A stretch of DNA of 64,000 bases. Source: Allacma fusca. Taxonomy: Eukaryota > Arthropoda > Collembola > Symphypleona > Sminthuridae. A program made the position numbers and the translations under genes. The notes below the pieces were generated by a model that worked only from the letters and a program-made list of their open reading frames with translations, ran no database searches and was not told where the DNA came from. Location: contig OX359250.1 of assembly GCA_947179485.1 (NCBI GenBank), positions 15,358,539 through 15,422,538 of the forward strand. The letters run 5' to 3'. Of the stretch, positions 23,001 to 34,474 are shown one piece after another; the first letter of the stretch is position 1, and each line of letters begins with the position of its first letter.

Positions 23001-24199
23001 CCCCGTTTAACCCTATATGCTGAAGTTATATATGGATACTTACGCTGGTGCCGTGAGCAACGTATTAGAGCTAAAGCAAACATGTTTAGCAAGACATTTT
23101 TCACGATGGGAATTCAGAAAACTAGTCCAAAAAATGCATTTAGTAATTTGTTATTTTGAACTTAAATTATTTAATTCAAAAACAATTTTGGCAGCTACAT
23201 TGGCCAAATAACAAAATCAATTCGGTAACTATTTACATATTGGAAAATATTAGGAACTGAAAAAAAGTTTCTCTAACCATACTCAGGATTTATCAAGTTT
23301 CATTTTTGACAAATAACATGTGAATTAACAAACACATTCTTTCATTTGAATCATTTCAATTCCTAACATAGAATCCTATTTGGCAAAAATTGATTGAACA
23401 AGTTTTTAAAATACGATAATAATTTGTATAATAATAAGTCCAGTAAATCAAGTCTGGGTGGAATTCTAAGCTCACAAATGACACGCTGAAAAAATGTTTT
23501 GCAAACTATACTCAGCAATTATGAACTTTCATTTTTGATCCCCAGTGATTGAGATATAGTTTCAGCCAACTCGCCACCATTGATAATTGATAAGTTGTTT
23601 GAAAAAAATGCGACTACAAAAATATAGTAAAGGTCGTAGATAATGCTGTAATGTTGTTCGCGTTTAGTTTGTTTGCCGATTTCGAAAACAAAAAATTAAA
23701 CGTACATTGTGGGCCAGATTAATTAATGGTTTTTCAGGGGAAACGTTTTTAGTTCATTAGTTTTTTCCCAATAACTAAGTCACTAAGGGGCGAAGCGCCA
23801 CCGGACGTAACAGCATAAACTACAAACCATACGTTCTCCTCTTAGTTTAGTAAATTACCTGAGATTTAGAAACGGCCGATAAATAAGTCCCACAAAATGC
23901 CCGGAATTGAAAAAAAACTATTAAATAACCAAAAGTACAAATATGATTCAACAAATTCCTAGCCAGTATCAAATAAATGCGAACAAATTCCAAGAAATTG
24001 ACACTGCGCTGGCGGTCCTAACCCTTTTACCCCAAAAATGTCCAAGATGTTGAGCTTAACCATAAGGGCACTTCGTAATGTTTTCCCTCGAAATTATTTC
24101 AATTTATGCGGGTGGAGGTAAAATAATTATTACATTTCCTTTGCATCGTTACGTTCTACTCACGCATGACAACTGAAGCCTTCGTGTTCAACCCTTGAG
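20051..24199 (+). repeat. Diverged complex repeat: G, S and V modules, no intact gene
   Basis: The G module lies at about 20,395-20,790 and here keeps an open 28-residue tail (GTIDSYTLAPDGKV...FEWKK). The S module lies at about 21,290-21,700 (GAGGAGACAAAGATTTCTGATGA; + frame NVEETKISDDFM...GISENFLGIHF, then stop), with a more decayed relative at 21,700-21,860. The V module lies at about 22,985-23,215 (GAVSNVLELKQTCLARHFSR). Between them are runs of GGCCAACT/GAATTGAGGAAA phrases. A CTAAGGGGCGAAGCGCCACC stretch near 23,780 is unexplained. Confidence 0.55.
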
Positions 24200-24365
24200 T
24201 AGTGCTGTAATTTGTTCGTTTCGTTTTGTTTTGTTCTCATTGTAAACGAACAAAAGTAGAACAATTTAAGTTTTGTTTTGTTCCACGAGTTTTGTTTAGT
24301 TTTGTTTTCTGAACAATACGGATTGTTCAAAAAACAATCCATTCGTTGTTCCGCGTTGTTTACGT
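24200..24365. mobile_element. TGTTTTGTTC-arm element fragment
   Basis: It starts TAGTGCTGTAATTTGTTCG, a YARNG-type hAT-like end. It continues as an array of TTTCGTTTTGTTTTGTTC that changes sense in the middle (GAACAAAAG, AAACAATCC). No matching right end or target duplication was found, so it is taken as a truncated copy. Confidence 0.45.
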
Positions 24366-27300
24366 GTGTACCCATAATTTGATCATGAACGGAGTCATAT
24401 TTGATGATATAAATTGTAAATTAAATTTCTTCCAATAAAATATTCTGCAGAACAATACTACATTTCCGGCACTAACCCAGTTACCCCGAAAAAGTTCAAG
24501 ATGTTGAACTAACCAATCAGAGTACTTCGTTTTTTCGTTGCGCTTATTTCAGTTTATGTGGGCGGATGTAAAATAATAAATTTTAAATAGTAATAATTTT
24601 GGAACACATCTCACTAAACTTCTTGATGGACCTCTGCTCAAACAGACGTCAATTTTCGGACCAGAAAAGAAACAACACCTGAAAAATAATTTGTGACAAC
24701 AAAAAATAAATAAAGTAATTGGGACATTAAAAATCCCGATTTACTTGATCTTATGAAACACGTGACCTCAATTATTGACCCAGGTCAATGAATAGAAAAC
24801 CTGGAACTAAGTTTGTTACAAATAAAATATTTTGTGGATCACTCCAATATACATGGGCTACGGCGGTACGACAAAAGATTATGGTCACACTGTACCCGGT
24901 ATCTGAAAATCCCCATATTTTCTAGAAGGGGCAATGGTAAATATATATTGGATTCACAGGAAATTTTCTTCCGGATTTAAAAAAAATATCTATCCACGTG
25001 GTTCAAAAATCTTCGATATACAGAACTCAGGGAAACGTAGAAACGTCATTTTCGGGGAAAACTAAACTTTTGAATGTTTTTACGTTTTTGCTCAAATTGT
25101 CAAATATATATACAATAAGACGTGTAACTTGTACAAAACTTCAAGGGCATTTAATATACCGCAATAACAAATCATTTATTTTTTGTATTTTTTACTTTCC
25201 GATTGACAAGGTTATTCGATTTAAACCCTTTTCTCGTTAAATGTTGCTTCATCCTGATCCAATGTATACAAGTACAATGATTTTGTTTCCAAAAAATGGC
25301 TTAATGTAATTTTACAAGTACTTTTTGTACACTTGTCGAAACTGAACAGCAGTTTACCGGAAATAAAATTTTAGCCGACATCCGACATGCGTCGGGAGAT
25401 TTTAGCCGACATTGTCGGCCAAAAAACATCTTTCTTCAAAATCCCAGGAGTTGTCATAAACAATTAACTGCCATTCGTGGCATTGAGAAAATGCTTAAAT
25501 TAACTCGTTACAAATGACGAAATCATTTCAATTTCTAACATAGGATTTTATTTAACAAAAAAATTATTTTAACTAGATTTTAACATACGCGATAATTATT
25601 CACAACGTACTTAAGTAATCAGTAAATCAAATCTGTGTGTAATTTTTAGCTCACAAGAGCCACACGTTGCCTCGAAGCCAAAATATGTATTAATCAAACA
25701 GGTCTAGCTGAGTTTCGACATAGTTAATTTATAAAACAATTTGGCCGAATTTAAGTTACAGCCTCAAACACCCACTTTACCGCAAGGGTTGCGGTTTTTC
25801 AAAATGTGAAATTGAAACACTCGTTACTACTGAACTCTATGTTGAGAATTCCCAGAGGAGACAAGAATCAAAACTCGAGAACGAGGAGCGCAATGGAAGA
25901 AAATATGGTGGAAAATGAGATTTCCGATGCTTTTGTGATGGCACACAGAAAATATTTCAAAGCATTGGCATTTGCGAAAATTTCATGGGGATTCATTTTT
26001 ATCAAATGTCAACGGTTCGTCTCAAATATCGGGGATACAACACCCAAAAATGTGAGAAACTTTATGAATTATTTTCATAGTTTGTCATCAGACACGAAAG
26101 CTCAAACTATTTTACACTGACGGAATTTTTTTAAAAAAATAAGAAATTAATATTTGAAAACCCCTCAACTTGCTTTATCCTACTACCTCAGTGGAAACAA
26201 TTTAGGTCGTGTATTCAGGAATGGAAACATATTTTATGCAACAACCAGCCATTGACAAAAATACTGACAAATTTTTGAGTAATTCAGGAAACATTTTGAG
26301 CAACTCCATTATTGACATACATTCGTGGAAGCCCCGAAAATAAAATCGAATTTGTTAAAAAGGTTGTTTAAATTTTGAATGTCAATACGTTTTAAAACTG
26401 TAAATCCTGACCTTCATGTTTTCTACGCCTGCAAAGCGCTGGTAGATTACACTAACAATAAATTTAGGTACCGTTTGTCTAATTATTGCACAAGCTCTAC
26501 CTGAAACATATTATTTTAATTCGAGAAATAATTTTTCAGGAATAATCACATTTGTTAATCTCAAAATTGTAAAAAAAATCCTACAATCTAAAAAACATTT
26601 TTTCCGAAAGGAATTAAGTTATATGAAATGACCACTATTTGACTACACCATTACAACAGACAATTACCCAAAATTTGGAAAACGCTCATGATTTTTGCCA
26701 CCGACTTTGAATTTTACTTTTCCTACATTTATCGATACCGAACAGCAATCCGACATCCCCTGATAGATTTCGCCCCGTTTAACCCTACGCTTAAGCAGTT
26801 TACTTACACTAGAGTTGGTAGCGAAATATTAGAGCTGAATCAAAAATATTTAGCAAGACATTTCTTAAGACGGGATATCAGAAATTGAGTTAAAAAATGC
26901 ATGTAATAACTTATTTTCAATTTTAATTATCTAATTTTGGCTAGCTACGTATAGGAGATAACAAAATCAAATTCGGATTTCTTTACACGGGTTTTCCAAA
27001 CTTTGACCTGTTTTTTGACATGGCATAGAAGGAATCACGTGAGACCTGCCCCTCAGGAATAATTGACTTATGAATTAAAGAGTTTTAAAATAATTTATTA
27101 AACAAGAATTAATTCGTGTTGACTGGGAATAAAAATGCTTAAAACTCCGATTTTGAGGCCCCGAAGTAATTTTAAAAAACTGGAATAATTTTGGTCTCGC
27201 AAGGCACAACTCGGTTAACATTAGCTAAATTAAAAAGGTATTAATTCCTCAAAACGTTAGTCATGATAGCAGAAATTTGGACATCGTAGTCAAATCTTTG

Positions 27301-27547
27301 ACGGGATATTCACTCATTAATTTCAATGATGTCATCAAGGAATTATTTGAGAGTTGGTCCTCCGGGCAAACTTCATTGGTGTTCAATTTGTTTTTATTGA
27401 TTTGTCTAAAAAATGCAACCACAATACATACACATACATATCAATAGTGAAATATTGCCGTGTGTAACGTGGGTCAGAGGTTGCATTGCGGCTAGCCCGT
27501 ACTTCGGAGGAAAGGAAATTCAAAAGTCAATAATGTAATATGTGTAC
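24366..27547 (+). repeat. Diverged complex repeat: S, V and T modules
   Basis: A short inverted stretch of GCCGACAT words lies at about 25,370-25,430. The S module at 25,806-26,120 holds the longest S frame in the window (104 codons, ending WGFIFIKCQRFVSNIG... and a stretch with NVRNFMNYFHS). The V module at 26,688-26,888 gives RTAIRHPLIDFAPFNPTLKQ and ends at a TGA. From about 27,040 the T module (GAATAATTGACTTATGAATTAA) runs to the next insertion and recurs at 41.9 and 63.1 kb. Confidence 0.55.
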
Positions 27548-27555
27548 ATCCCAAG

Positions 27556-28531
27556 TAGAGCTTCCAATGTGTTCAACATTTTTGTTCCGTAGGAAATTCC
27601 GTTCCGTTCCGAAACCTACAAATAATATTGGTCCCGGTTCCGTTCCGGCTGTCGGGACATCGGAACATTTGAACTGACACCGTTCGGAACAAAGGAGTAA
27701 AGTATTTTTTCCGTTACAGGTTGTGTTCCGTTCCGTATTATGCTAGTTTTTCCGTTCCGAACCCGTTCCGTTCCGAAATATCCCGGAATTGTTCACAACA
27801 TATACGTGAAATACGTGTACAAATTACTGGCAACTTAATATACAGGATATACTTTTAATAGATTGGATGCTAGGGAATGCTATTATTTAATTATATAAAA
27901 TAAGATTTAATAATAATTAGGCCATATGAAAAGAACTACTGTGCAGTATTATATAATTATTATTAATTATTTTTTAGCAATAAATATTTGTAGCGTGTGG
28001 ATTTCAATGGCCTAACAGTGTTAATTTCCTGCAAGCTTGCTTCATTGCTGGTAATAATTTCGATTTCATAATTTTCATTTCGAGAAAAATCGCCCATGTC
28101 CATGTGTATTAAACAAATTAGTTATTCTGTTGATTTTCATGGAAAACGATACTCGCATTACATATAAGCACTTGCGTAAATTAAATCTGTGTTCATCCAA
28201 TTTCGTTATTTTGGCAAAAAACTGCTTACAAGCCAGTGCGATAAGAAAGGTGTTTCCATTCTAGTTGAACGATGGCGCGACACTTCAGAAATTGTACCGG
28301 GATCGGTTCGGAACGGAACAGAACGATTCCGCTTTCCGATGACATAAATTATATGAGACATTCTTCGTACCGATGCTCTGAACAGTCCCGGTCCCAATAT
28401 TACCGGTACAAGTGCTCATGTTCCGGTTTTGTCCCGATTCAATGACGGAACCAAAAAGAATGTTCCGAAATTGTTCCGTTCCGTTTCCGAACACGGAACT
28501 TCGGGATTTCGGAAACCCGAAGGAAGCTCTA
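27556..28531. mobile_element. GTTCCG-arm hAT-like fold-back element
   Basis: Perfect 10-bp ends TAGAGCTTCC and GGAAGCTCTA are flanked by the exact duplication ATCCCAAG (27548-27555 and 28532-28539). The arms are GTTCCGTTCCG on the left and mainly CGGAACGGAAC on the right. The empty site survives twice in the window (TGTACATCCCAATTATTC near 42,308 and GGTACATCCCAAATATTC near 63,847). Open frames inside follow the repeat, not a gene. Confidence 0.93.
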
Positions 28532-28539
28532 ATCCCAAG

Positions 28540-30574
28540 TTTGTTCTTATTATATGCAATGTGGGACATTCCGCATTTAACCTTTTGGATCTCAAATCTC
28601 CGGAACCAAGAAGGTTCCAAAAATATTTTTTAGATTCGTAAATCTATCATCGCAACGACTTCTTACTAAATTTCCTAGACATCGGAACAGAGCTAGTCAA
28701 TTAAAAATTAAATGGAAACAATTATTTTTCCCATCTTATACTTACATACACGCGCATACACATCATTCGGAATTTGATCCAATAAAATATTTTGTAGGAC
28801 AATACGAACCTTCTGGCCACAACTCTGTTACCCACAAGTTTTGGAAAATAATTGGAAGAACGAATGAAAACTTTGCTGCAAGCTGACCTCGGGCTCTACA
28901 TGAGCTTCCGAGTGGTCGTGTCTCTAATCAAGCTTAAATTAATTGCTTTGGTGATGTCAACTAAACTTATCGAACGTAGCACTGAAACACGTAATCTTTA
29001 ATAGGAACGATCACTGCCAACCAATTGAACCTGGACGCACAATGTTATTTTGAACAACTACTAATAACTTTTTAATCAGTTAAGCGAATCTTGTCAAAAA
29101 TTCAGGTTTTAATTTCGAATATATGGGGATTAGATGCGTTGCACTCGCGGGCTACATAAGATTTGACGAAAAACGTTAAAATTTCCTGAATTGCCTGAAA
29201 ATGTCTTGGGCATTACGGAAAAATTGATAAATAATTCCGAGAAAATATCAAAATTGAAAAAAAGTTAATAAACATCTATGTTTACAAATATTATTCACCT
29301 GATCCCTAGAAAGTTTCAACTAAATTTATACGAATTCAAACAAATCGACAAAATATTCTCCCAATTCAAATTAGTAAAAGTTTTAAGAAAACCTTCGGAG
29401 AATTACCTGTAATAGATTATATTGTGCCCGATTCTCTTCAATTTCAAAAAACAATTATCAGGCTCAAAAATATTTAGGAAGACTATTTCAAGATGGAAAA
29501 TTAGAAAACTAGTTCCCAAAAATTTATTTAGTAAGTTCATATTTGTAACTTCAGCAGTTTAATTTAAAGACAATTTTGCCCAGCTACTTATAAGAGGTAA
29601 CAATAAATTCGGCCTACTATCTCAGTGGAAACAATTTAGGTCACGTATTTGGGAAAGGACAACATATTTTATATACCCATACATAAACCTAATAATCTTC
29701 CTTCTGGGTCACTATTGGATTTACAAAATTATCTTCCGGGTTTTAAAAGAAATTTCGACGTAGCTCAAAGAACTTTGCTACACAGAGCGTCATTTTAAGG
29801 AAAAACTAAAATTTAGAATTTCTTTGAATTTTCACTCAAATTTTAAATTCCTTGAAATATTCTACAAATGAGCGAAAAATGTTTCTTTTATTTTAAAATT
29901 TGAGTAAACGTTCAAAGTCAATTAAAATTTCAGTTCATGCAACTCCTCACAAAGCTATTTCGACAACTACACAGGAATAGTTAAACCCGCCAACCCAAAT
30001 TTATTTAAAAAATCCAGGATTAAAAAAAATAATTCTCCAACTGTTCAGAAAATAAGTTGTAATAAATATCACCGTTTTAACTACATCACTGGCCAATAAC
30101 ATCGCGCAATGTACCCCAACGAAAATTATCGTGATTTTCGCAACTGAAATCGAAGTGTACTTTTCATACATTGATCGATGGCGCCTCGTTTAACCCTATG
30201 CTTAAGCAATTTACTTAAACTGGAGCCGTGAGCAACGTATTAAAGCTCAAGAAAAAATATTTAGCAAGCCATTTTTTAAGACGAGATATCAGAAATTGAG
30301 TTCCAAAAAATGTGTTTAGTAACTTAATATTTTTAACTTTAACTCTTTAATTTAAAAACAATGTTGGACAGCTACCTATATGAGATGACAAAATCGATTC
30401 GGTAACTATTTAAAAATTGGCAAAACTTCCAGAAACTGAAAAAAAGTTTCTCTAACTATACTCAGGATATATGACGTTTCATTTTGAACATTAACATGTG
30501 AATTAACAAAAATTATTTTCCAACTCCCTGAGAACTGATAAAAAGTTGCGGCCAGCTCCATTGACAGATAGAGC
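28540..30574 (+). repeat. Diverged complex repeat: T module end, V modules
   Basis: It begins with the T module cut by the previous insertion (GTGGGACATTCCGCATTTAACC). GAACGTAGCACTGAAACACG (near 28,975) recurs near 43,765. V-type sequence occurs at about 29,480-29,600 and again at 30,180-30,300, where the + frame reads TGAVSNVLKLKKKYLASHF after an in-frame TAA. No gene. Confidence 0.5.
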
Positions 30575-31309
30575 TGAATGATGCTAACTTCAAATGGATG
30601 AAATCAAGCCCGAAGAGGAAATGTTTATATTAAATGAGAGTGATGTAATTGATTTTGGAGAAAAGTTGACGTTTTATTTAAATTAACTTTAATTGAGAAG
30701 AAAGATTTTAGGCACTTAAATGATCCTGATACTGCACTCAAAATAAAGGAAGGCAAAAATTGGGTTTGGAATAAAGTTGAAGAGTTGTACTCTCAGAGGT
30801 GTCCAAATTACGCTTGCTGTCACTGTCTGAAACACCCTCACTGTTGGCGTTGATCTGTCCTTTTTTTAGACCCAGAGAATAAACCTGGAACATGGTTCAG
30901 TAGAGAATTGCTACTTCATCAGAAATCGAGTTTGTTGGTTCATGAGAGGTCAGTCAGTCAATTCACAACATTTGAATTGGTTAATTATAATTAGCATTAA
31001 GGAAGACAGTAGGTCCACTGGACAGGCTTGAAACTACACCATTAGAAATAACGTAGGATTCAGGATGGTAGAATCAGGAATTAGGTATGAATAGGGAAAT
31101 TGAGGATTCGAGTGAAGTGAAAAACTTTAACAAAGTACCCATTATTTTGACTATCGTTACAAAGTATGAATACTTAATGGTTGTCAGAGAAGAGTTTAAA
31201 AATAAGTTCTGGTCTATGTGAAGTCTCGCTACCGCAAAAAAGCACTGACTGTACACAATGTCAAATACAATTATATACATATCTAGTCAAAGTAAGCTTA
31301 AACTTAACA
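30575..31309 (-). repeat. 3' LTR of the BEL/Pao element
   Basis: 735 bp, the same as the other LTR by eye over its full length. In element sense it starts TGTTAAGTTTAAGC and ends AGCATCATTCA. An AATAAA-type signal on the minus strand lies near 30,673-30,678. A purine-rich CCGGGGTGAAA directly precedes it (31310-31320 region) and may be the polypurine tract. Confidence 0.95.
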
Positions 31310-31396
31310 TTTCACCCCGGCTTGAAATATCTATTTCAAAAGACAGGTAACATGGCAAAGAAAAGGAAACAGTTTAATATCGTTAAAATAATAAGT

Positions 31397-34300
31397 TTAG
31401 TCCTTATTTGAAATTGGAAGAGAACATAATTTGGTAATTGGCCTCTTCATCTCTCCGTTCTTGGTCTTGACTGTGACAACTCTGACCATCCCATCCGTGC
31501 CCGCATGTACTTGAATTATACGTCCAAGAAGCCATTGTTGTGGTGGGAGACGTTCATCTTTGATCAGCACTAGATTCCCTACTTCCATATTAGGTTGATA
31601 GGATGCCCACTTCGGACGTTGCTGGAGCCGTGACAGGTACTCTGTACTCCAGCGATTCCAAAATTGCTGGGACATATGCTGAATCAGTTGCCACCTAGAC
31701 AGTGTATTTTCTTTCAAATGTGAATAACATGGTTCTGGAACTGCAACAAGAGAATCATGGATTAAGAAATGACCCGGAGTTAACACATCATAGCTATCAA
31801 TGTCACTAGACGATGCACACAGAGGCCTCGAATTCAAGCAAGCTTCTATCTTGCAGAGGAGAGTGCTCAGCTCTTCAAAATTGAGTGACCTTTCTCCCAC
31901 AACTCTGCGAAGATGGAATTTTGTAGATTTTATCCCGGCCTCCCAAAGTCCTCCCATATGTGGAGCGGAGGGGGGATTGAATTTCCACTGAATTTCTTGT
32001 AGACTCAAGGATTTGGCTATTTGGTTATTGAAGTCGCTGGATTGAGTGAGCTTAATGAATTCTTTCAATTCACGAGATGCTCCCACAAAGTTTGACCCAC
32101 AATCGCTAAAGATTTCGGATGGCAGTCCTCTGCGACTGACAAAACGGTGAAGGGCTGCAAGGAAACTTGAAGCACTCATATCACTCACTGCTTCTAAATG
32201 TATAGCACGAGTTGAGAAACATACAAACAATGCTATATAGCATTTAAAAAGTTTATTACTTCTGCCCTTCATGGGTCGTAGCATTAGAGGGCCCGCATAG
32301 TCTACACCAGAATGAAGGAAAGCTCTTGATGGTGTCACTCGAGAGGCTGGAAGGTTACCCATCAATTGTTTGGCAGTTTCTGCCCGTTGTCGAGTACATA
32401 CCATACACTTTCGTACGTAGTACTTGACATTGTTCTTGGCGCGTAACACCCAATATCTATTTTGAAGTAGATGAAGCAAAAGACTTGGTCCGGCATGAAG
32501 GTAAGTTTCATGCAAATGTCTGATTAGCAGCTTTGTTAGTCGGTGATGTCCCGGTAAAATCAAAGGATGTTTTCGTTCTTCTGGGAGGTTACTGGAATTC
32601 TGCAATCTTCCTCCAACACGAATGCATCCGTGTTGATCGATGAATGGATGCAGGGTTATAAGCTTCGATTTCTTCGGTAGAGGCATACCTAACTGAAGAG
32701 CTTGGTACTCATCGTGGAATTCCCTGCGTTGAACTAATCTTACAAGCCTGTTCATGGCAAATCGGAGTTCACAAACACTTAATACAGTTTTTATTAAGGT
32801 CTTAGTTTTCAAATACTTACAGAAGCGAACCCACCAACATACCATTCGTTGTAATTTGTTCAGTTGTGAGTACCTGCCGAAAAAATCTTCAGTCATATGG
32901 CAATGATGAACTTCAATCTTAACTTTCTTCAGTTCCTGCAGGGCCTCTTCGCTGGGTTTTAAAAATTGATGTGTTGTGAACTTCTTTTGTTGTAAAAAGG
33001 ACGGCCCGTTCCACCATAGCTTGTGAGACTGGAGGTCCTCCGGAGGTACGCCTCGACTTGCACAGTCTGCTGGATTCTCGACCCCTTTGACATGATGCCA
33101 AATTGGTTGAGGAGTGCAGCTCTGAATTTCGCTGACTCGGTTTCCGACAAAGGTCTTCCACTGGTGTGATGGGGCACGAATCCAATCTAATGTAATAGTG
33201 GAATCACACCAGGCGTGGACCTCATCAAACTTTAAATCAAAAACTTTGCATACCGCTGTAATCAATTTTGCTAACAATAATGCCCCACATAACTCCAGTC
33301 TTGGCAAAGAAATAACTTTCAGTGGAGCTACACGCGTCTTTGAAGTCAATAATTGAATGTGGACTTTACCGGATGCTGAAACTGACCGCAAATAAATTGA
33401 AGCTGCATAAGCCTTTTCACTGGCATCTGAGAAGCCATGTAGTTGCATGTTCACAGCATCTTGACCGAGAGCCCATCTTGGGATTTGAATTGTTTGAGCA
33501 GCGTATAGTTTTTCTCTATAGAAGACCCATGGTTGAGTAATAGTTTCCGACAGCAATTCATCCCAAGAAAGATCGTGTCTCCAAAGTTCCTGCAAAAACA
33601 TCTTAGGCACGATTGTAATTGGAGAAAGCCATCCTAGAGGATCGAAAAGTTTAGCAGTATCTGAAAGTATTAGTCTTTTAGTTAGTTTTTGGGTAAAATC
33701 AAATTTAGTCACTGTAAACTGAAAGCAATCAATGGATGGATGCCAGTGTAGACCCAGGGATTTGACAGAATCATCGTCACTGAAATTCATTGGAAACTGT
33801 GTTCCTCTAACTTCTTCTGGAATGATGCTCATCACCTCACCACTGTTAGATACCCATTTAGATAACTCGAAGCCAGCACACTTAGTTATTGAGTCTAATT
33901 GTGAATAAAGTTCAACTGCCCGGTTAACATTGACCTCACCTGTAGCAATATCATCTACATAAGCATCTTTAAGTAGGACTGGGGCGGCCATGGGGAATTT
34001 GCTGCCTTCATCATTAGCAAGTTGACAAAGGGTCTGAGTTGCCAGGAACGGAGCTGAGGCAGTCCCAAAAGTTACAGTCACAGATTTATACTCACCCACA
34101 GGCTCGCTGTCATTGAATCTCCATAGTACACGTTGCAAATTAGTCTGACTTGGGGAGATGAGAATTTGCCTATACATCTTAATAATATCGGCTGTTAATG
34201 CTATTCTCCATCGCCTGAATCTAATAAGAATTGTAAACAAGTCACTCTGTACCACAGGACCAACCATCATGCAGTTATTCAAAGAATATCCAGAAGTAGA

Positions 34301-34444
34301 TTTGGCGGACCCGTCGAAGACTACTCTCACTTTTGTTGAAGTACTAGCCTCTTTAAGCACAGCGTGATGAGGCAGATAGAAGACTTCCGATTCTTGCAAC
34401 TGGAGTTCATTGTCCGGCACTGGAATTATGTGACCCAGATTCAA
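31397..34444 (-). CDS. pol: BEL/Pao Pol: reverse transcriptase, RNase H, integrase
   Basis: A 1,015-codon open frame. RT: SLNNCMMVGP, motif A aspartate near residue 86 (TADIIKMYRQ) and YVDD at 162-165. RNase H: FSDAS near 340, LELCG near 384, WCDS near 414 and NPAD near 460. Integrase: an HHCC finger (HETYLH near 644-650, CMVC near 680-683), then the D,D,E set (GVDYAG near 715, FSDCGSNF near 781, GLWEAG near 835). The last 130 residues are the DUF5641-type tail (VGNLVLIKDERLPPQQW). It copies element RNA and inserts the DNA. It has no ATG at its head: the open frame begins with TTG directly after an in-frame TAA and continues the Gag-protease frame. Confidence 0.92.
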   Translation of the reverse strand: MNLGHIIPVPDNELQLQESEVFYLPHHAVLKEASTSTKVRVVFDGSAKSTSGYSLNNCMMVGPVVQSDLFTILIRFRRWRIALTADIIKMYRQILISPSQTNLQRVLWRFNDSEPVGEYKSVTVTFGTASAPFLATQTLCQLANDEGSKFPMAAPVLLKDAYVDDIATGEVNVNRAVELYSQLDSITKCAGFELSKWVSNSGEVMSIIPEEVRGTQFPMNFSDDDSVKSLGLHWHPSIDCFQFTVTKFDFTQKLTKRLILSDTAKLFDPLGWLSPITIVPKMFLQELWRHDLSWDELLSETITQPWVFYREKLYAAQTIQIPRWALGQDAVNMQLHGFSDASEKAYAASIYLRSVSASGKVHIQLLTSKTRVAPLKVISLPRLELCGALLLAKLITAVCKVFDLKFDEVHAWCDSTITLDWIRAPSHQWKTFVGNRVSEIQSCTPQPIWHHVKGVENPADCASRGVPPEDLQSHKLWWNGPSFLQQKKFTTHQFLKPSEEALQELKKVKIEVHHCHMTEDFFGRYSQLNKLQRMVCWWVRFCKYLKTKTLIKTVLSVCELRFAMNRLVRLVQRREFHDEYQALQLGMPLPKKSKLITLHPFIDQHGCIRVGGRLQNSSNLPEERKHPLILPGHHRLTKLLIRHLHETYLHAGPSLLLHLLQNRYWVLRAKNNVKYYVRKCMVCTRQRAETAKQLMGNLPASRVTPSRAFLHSGVDYAGPLMLRPMKGRSNKLFKCYIALFVCFSTRAIHLEAVSDMSASSFLAALHRFVSRRGLPSEIFSDCGSNFVGASRELKEFIKLTQSSDFNNQIAKSLSLQEIQWKFNPPSAPHMGGLWEAGIKSTKFHLRRVVGERSLNFEELSTLLCKIEACLNSRPLCASSSDIDSYDVLTPGHFLIHDSLVAVPEPCYSHLKENTLSRWQLIQHMSQQFWNRWSTEYLSRLQQRPKWASYQPNMEVGNLVLIKDERLPPQQWLLGRIIQVHAGTDGMVRVVTVKTKNGEMKRPITKLCSLPISNKD

Positions 34445-34474
34445 TTATTCTCGCATGACACTGTGGTACTGCAA

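Noticed and set aside
25370..25432. GCCGACAT inverted stretch as another fold-back element
   Set aside because: It is only about 60 bp, with no terminal repeats or duplication.
27556..28531. Open frames on both strands within the GTTCCG arms as genes
   Set aside because: They consist of the arm repeat and overlap on both strands.
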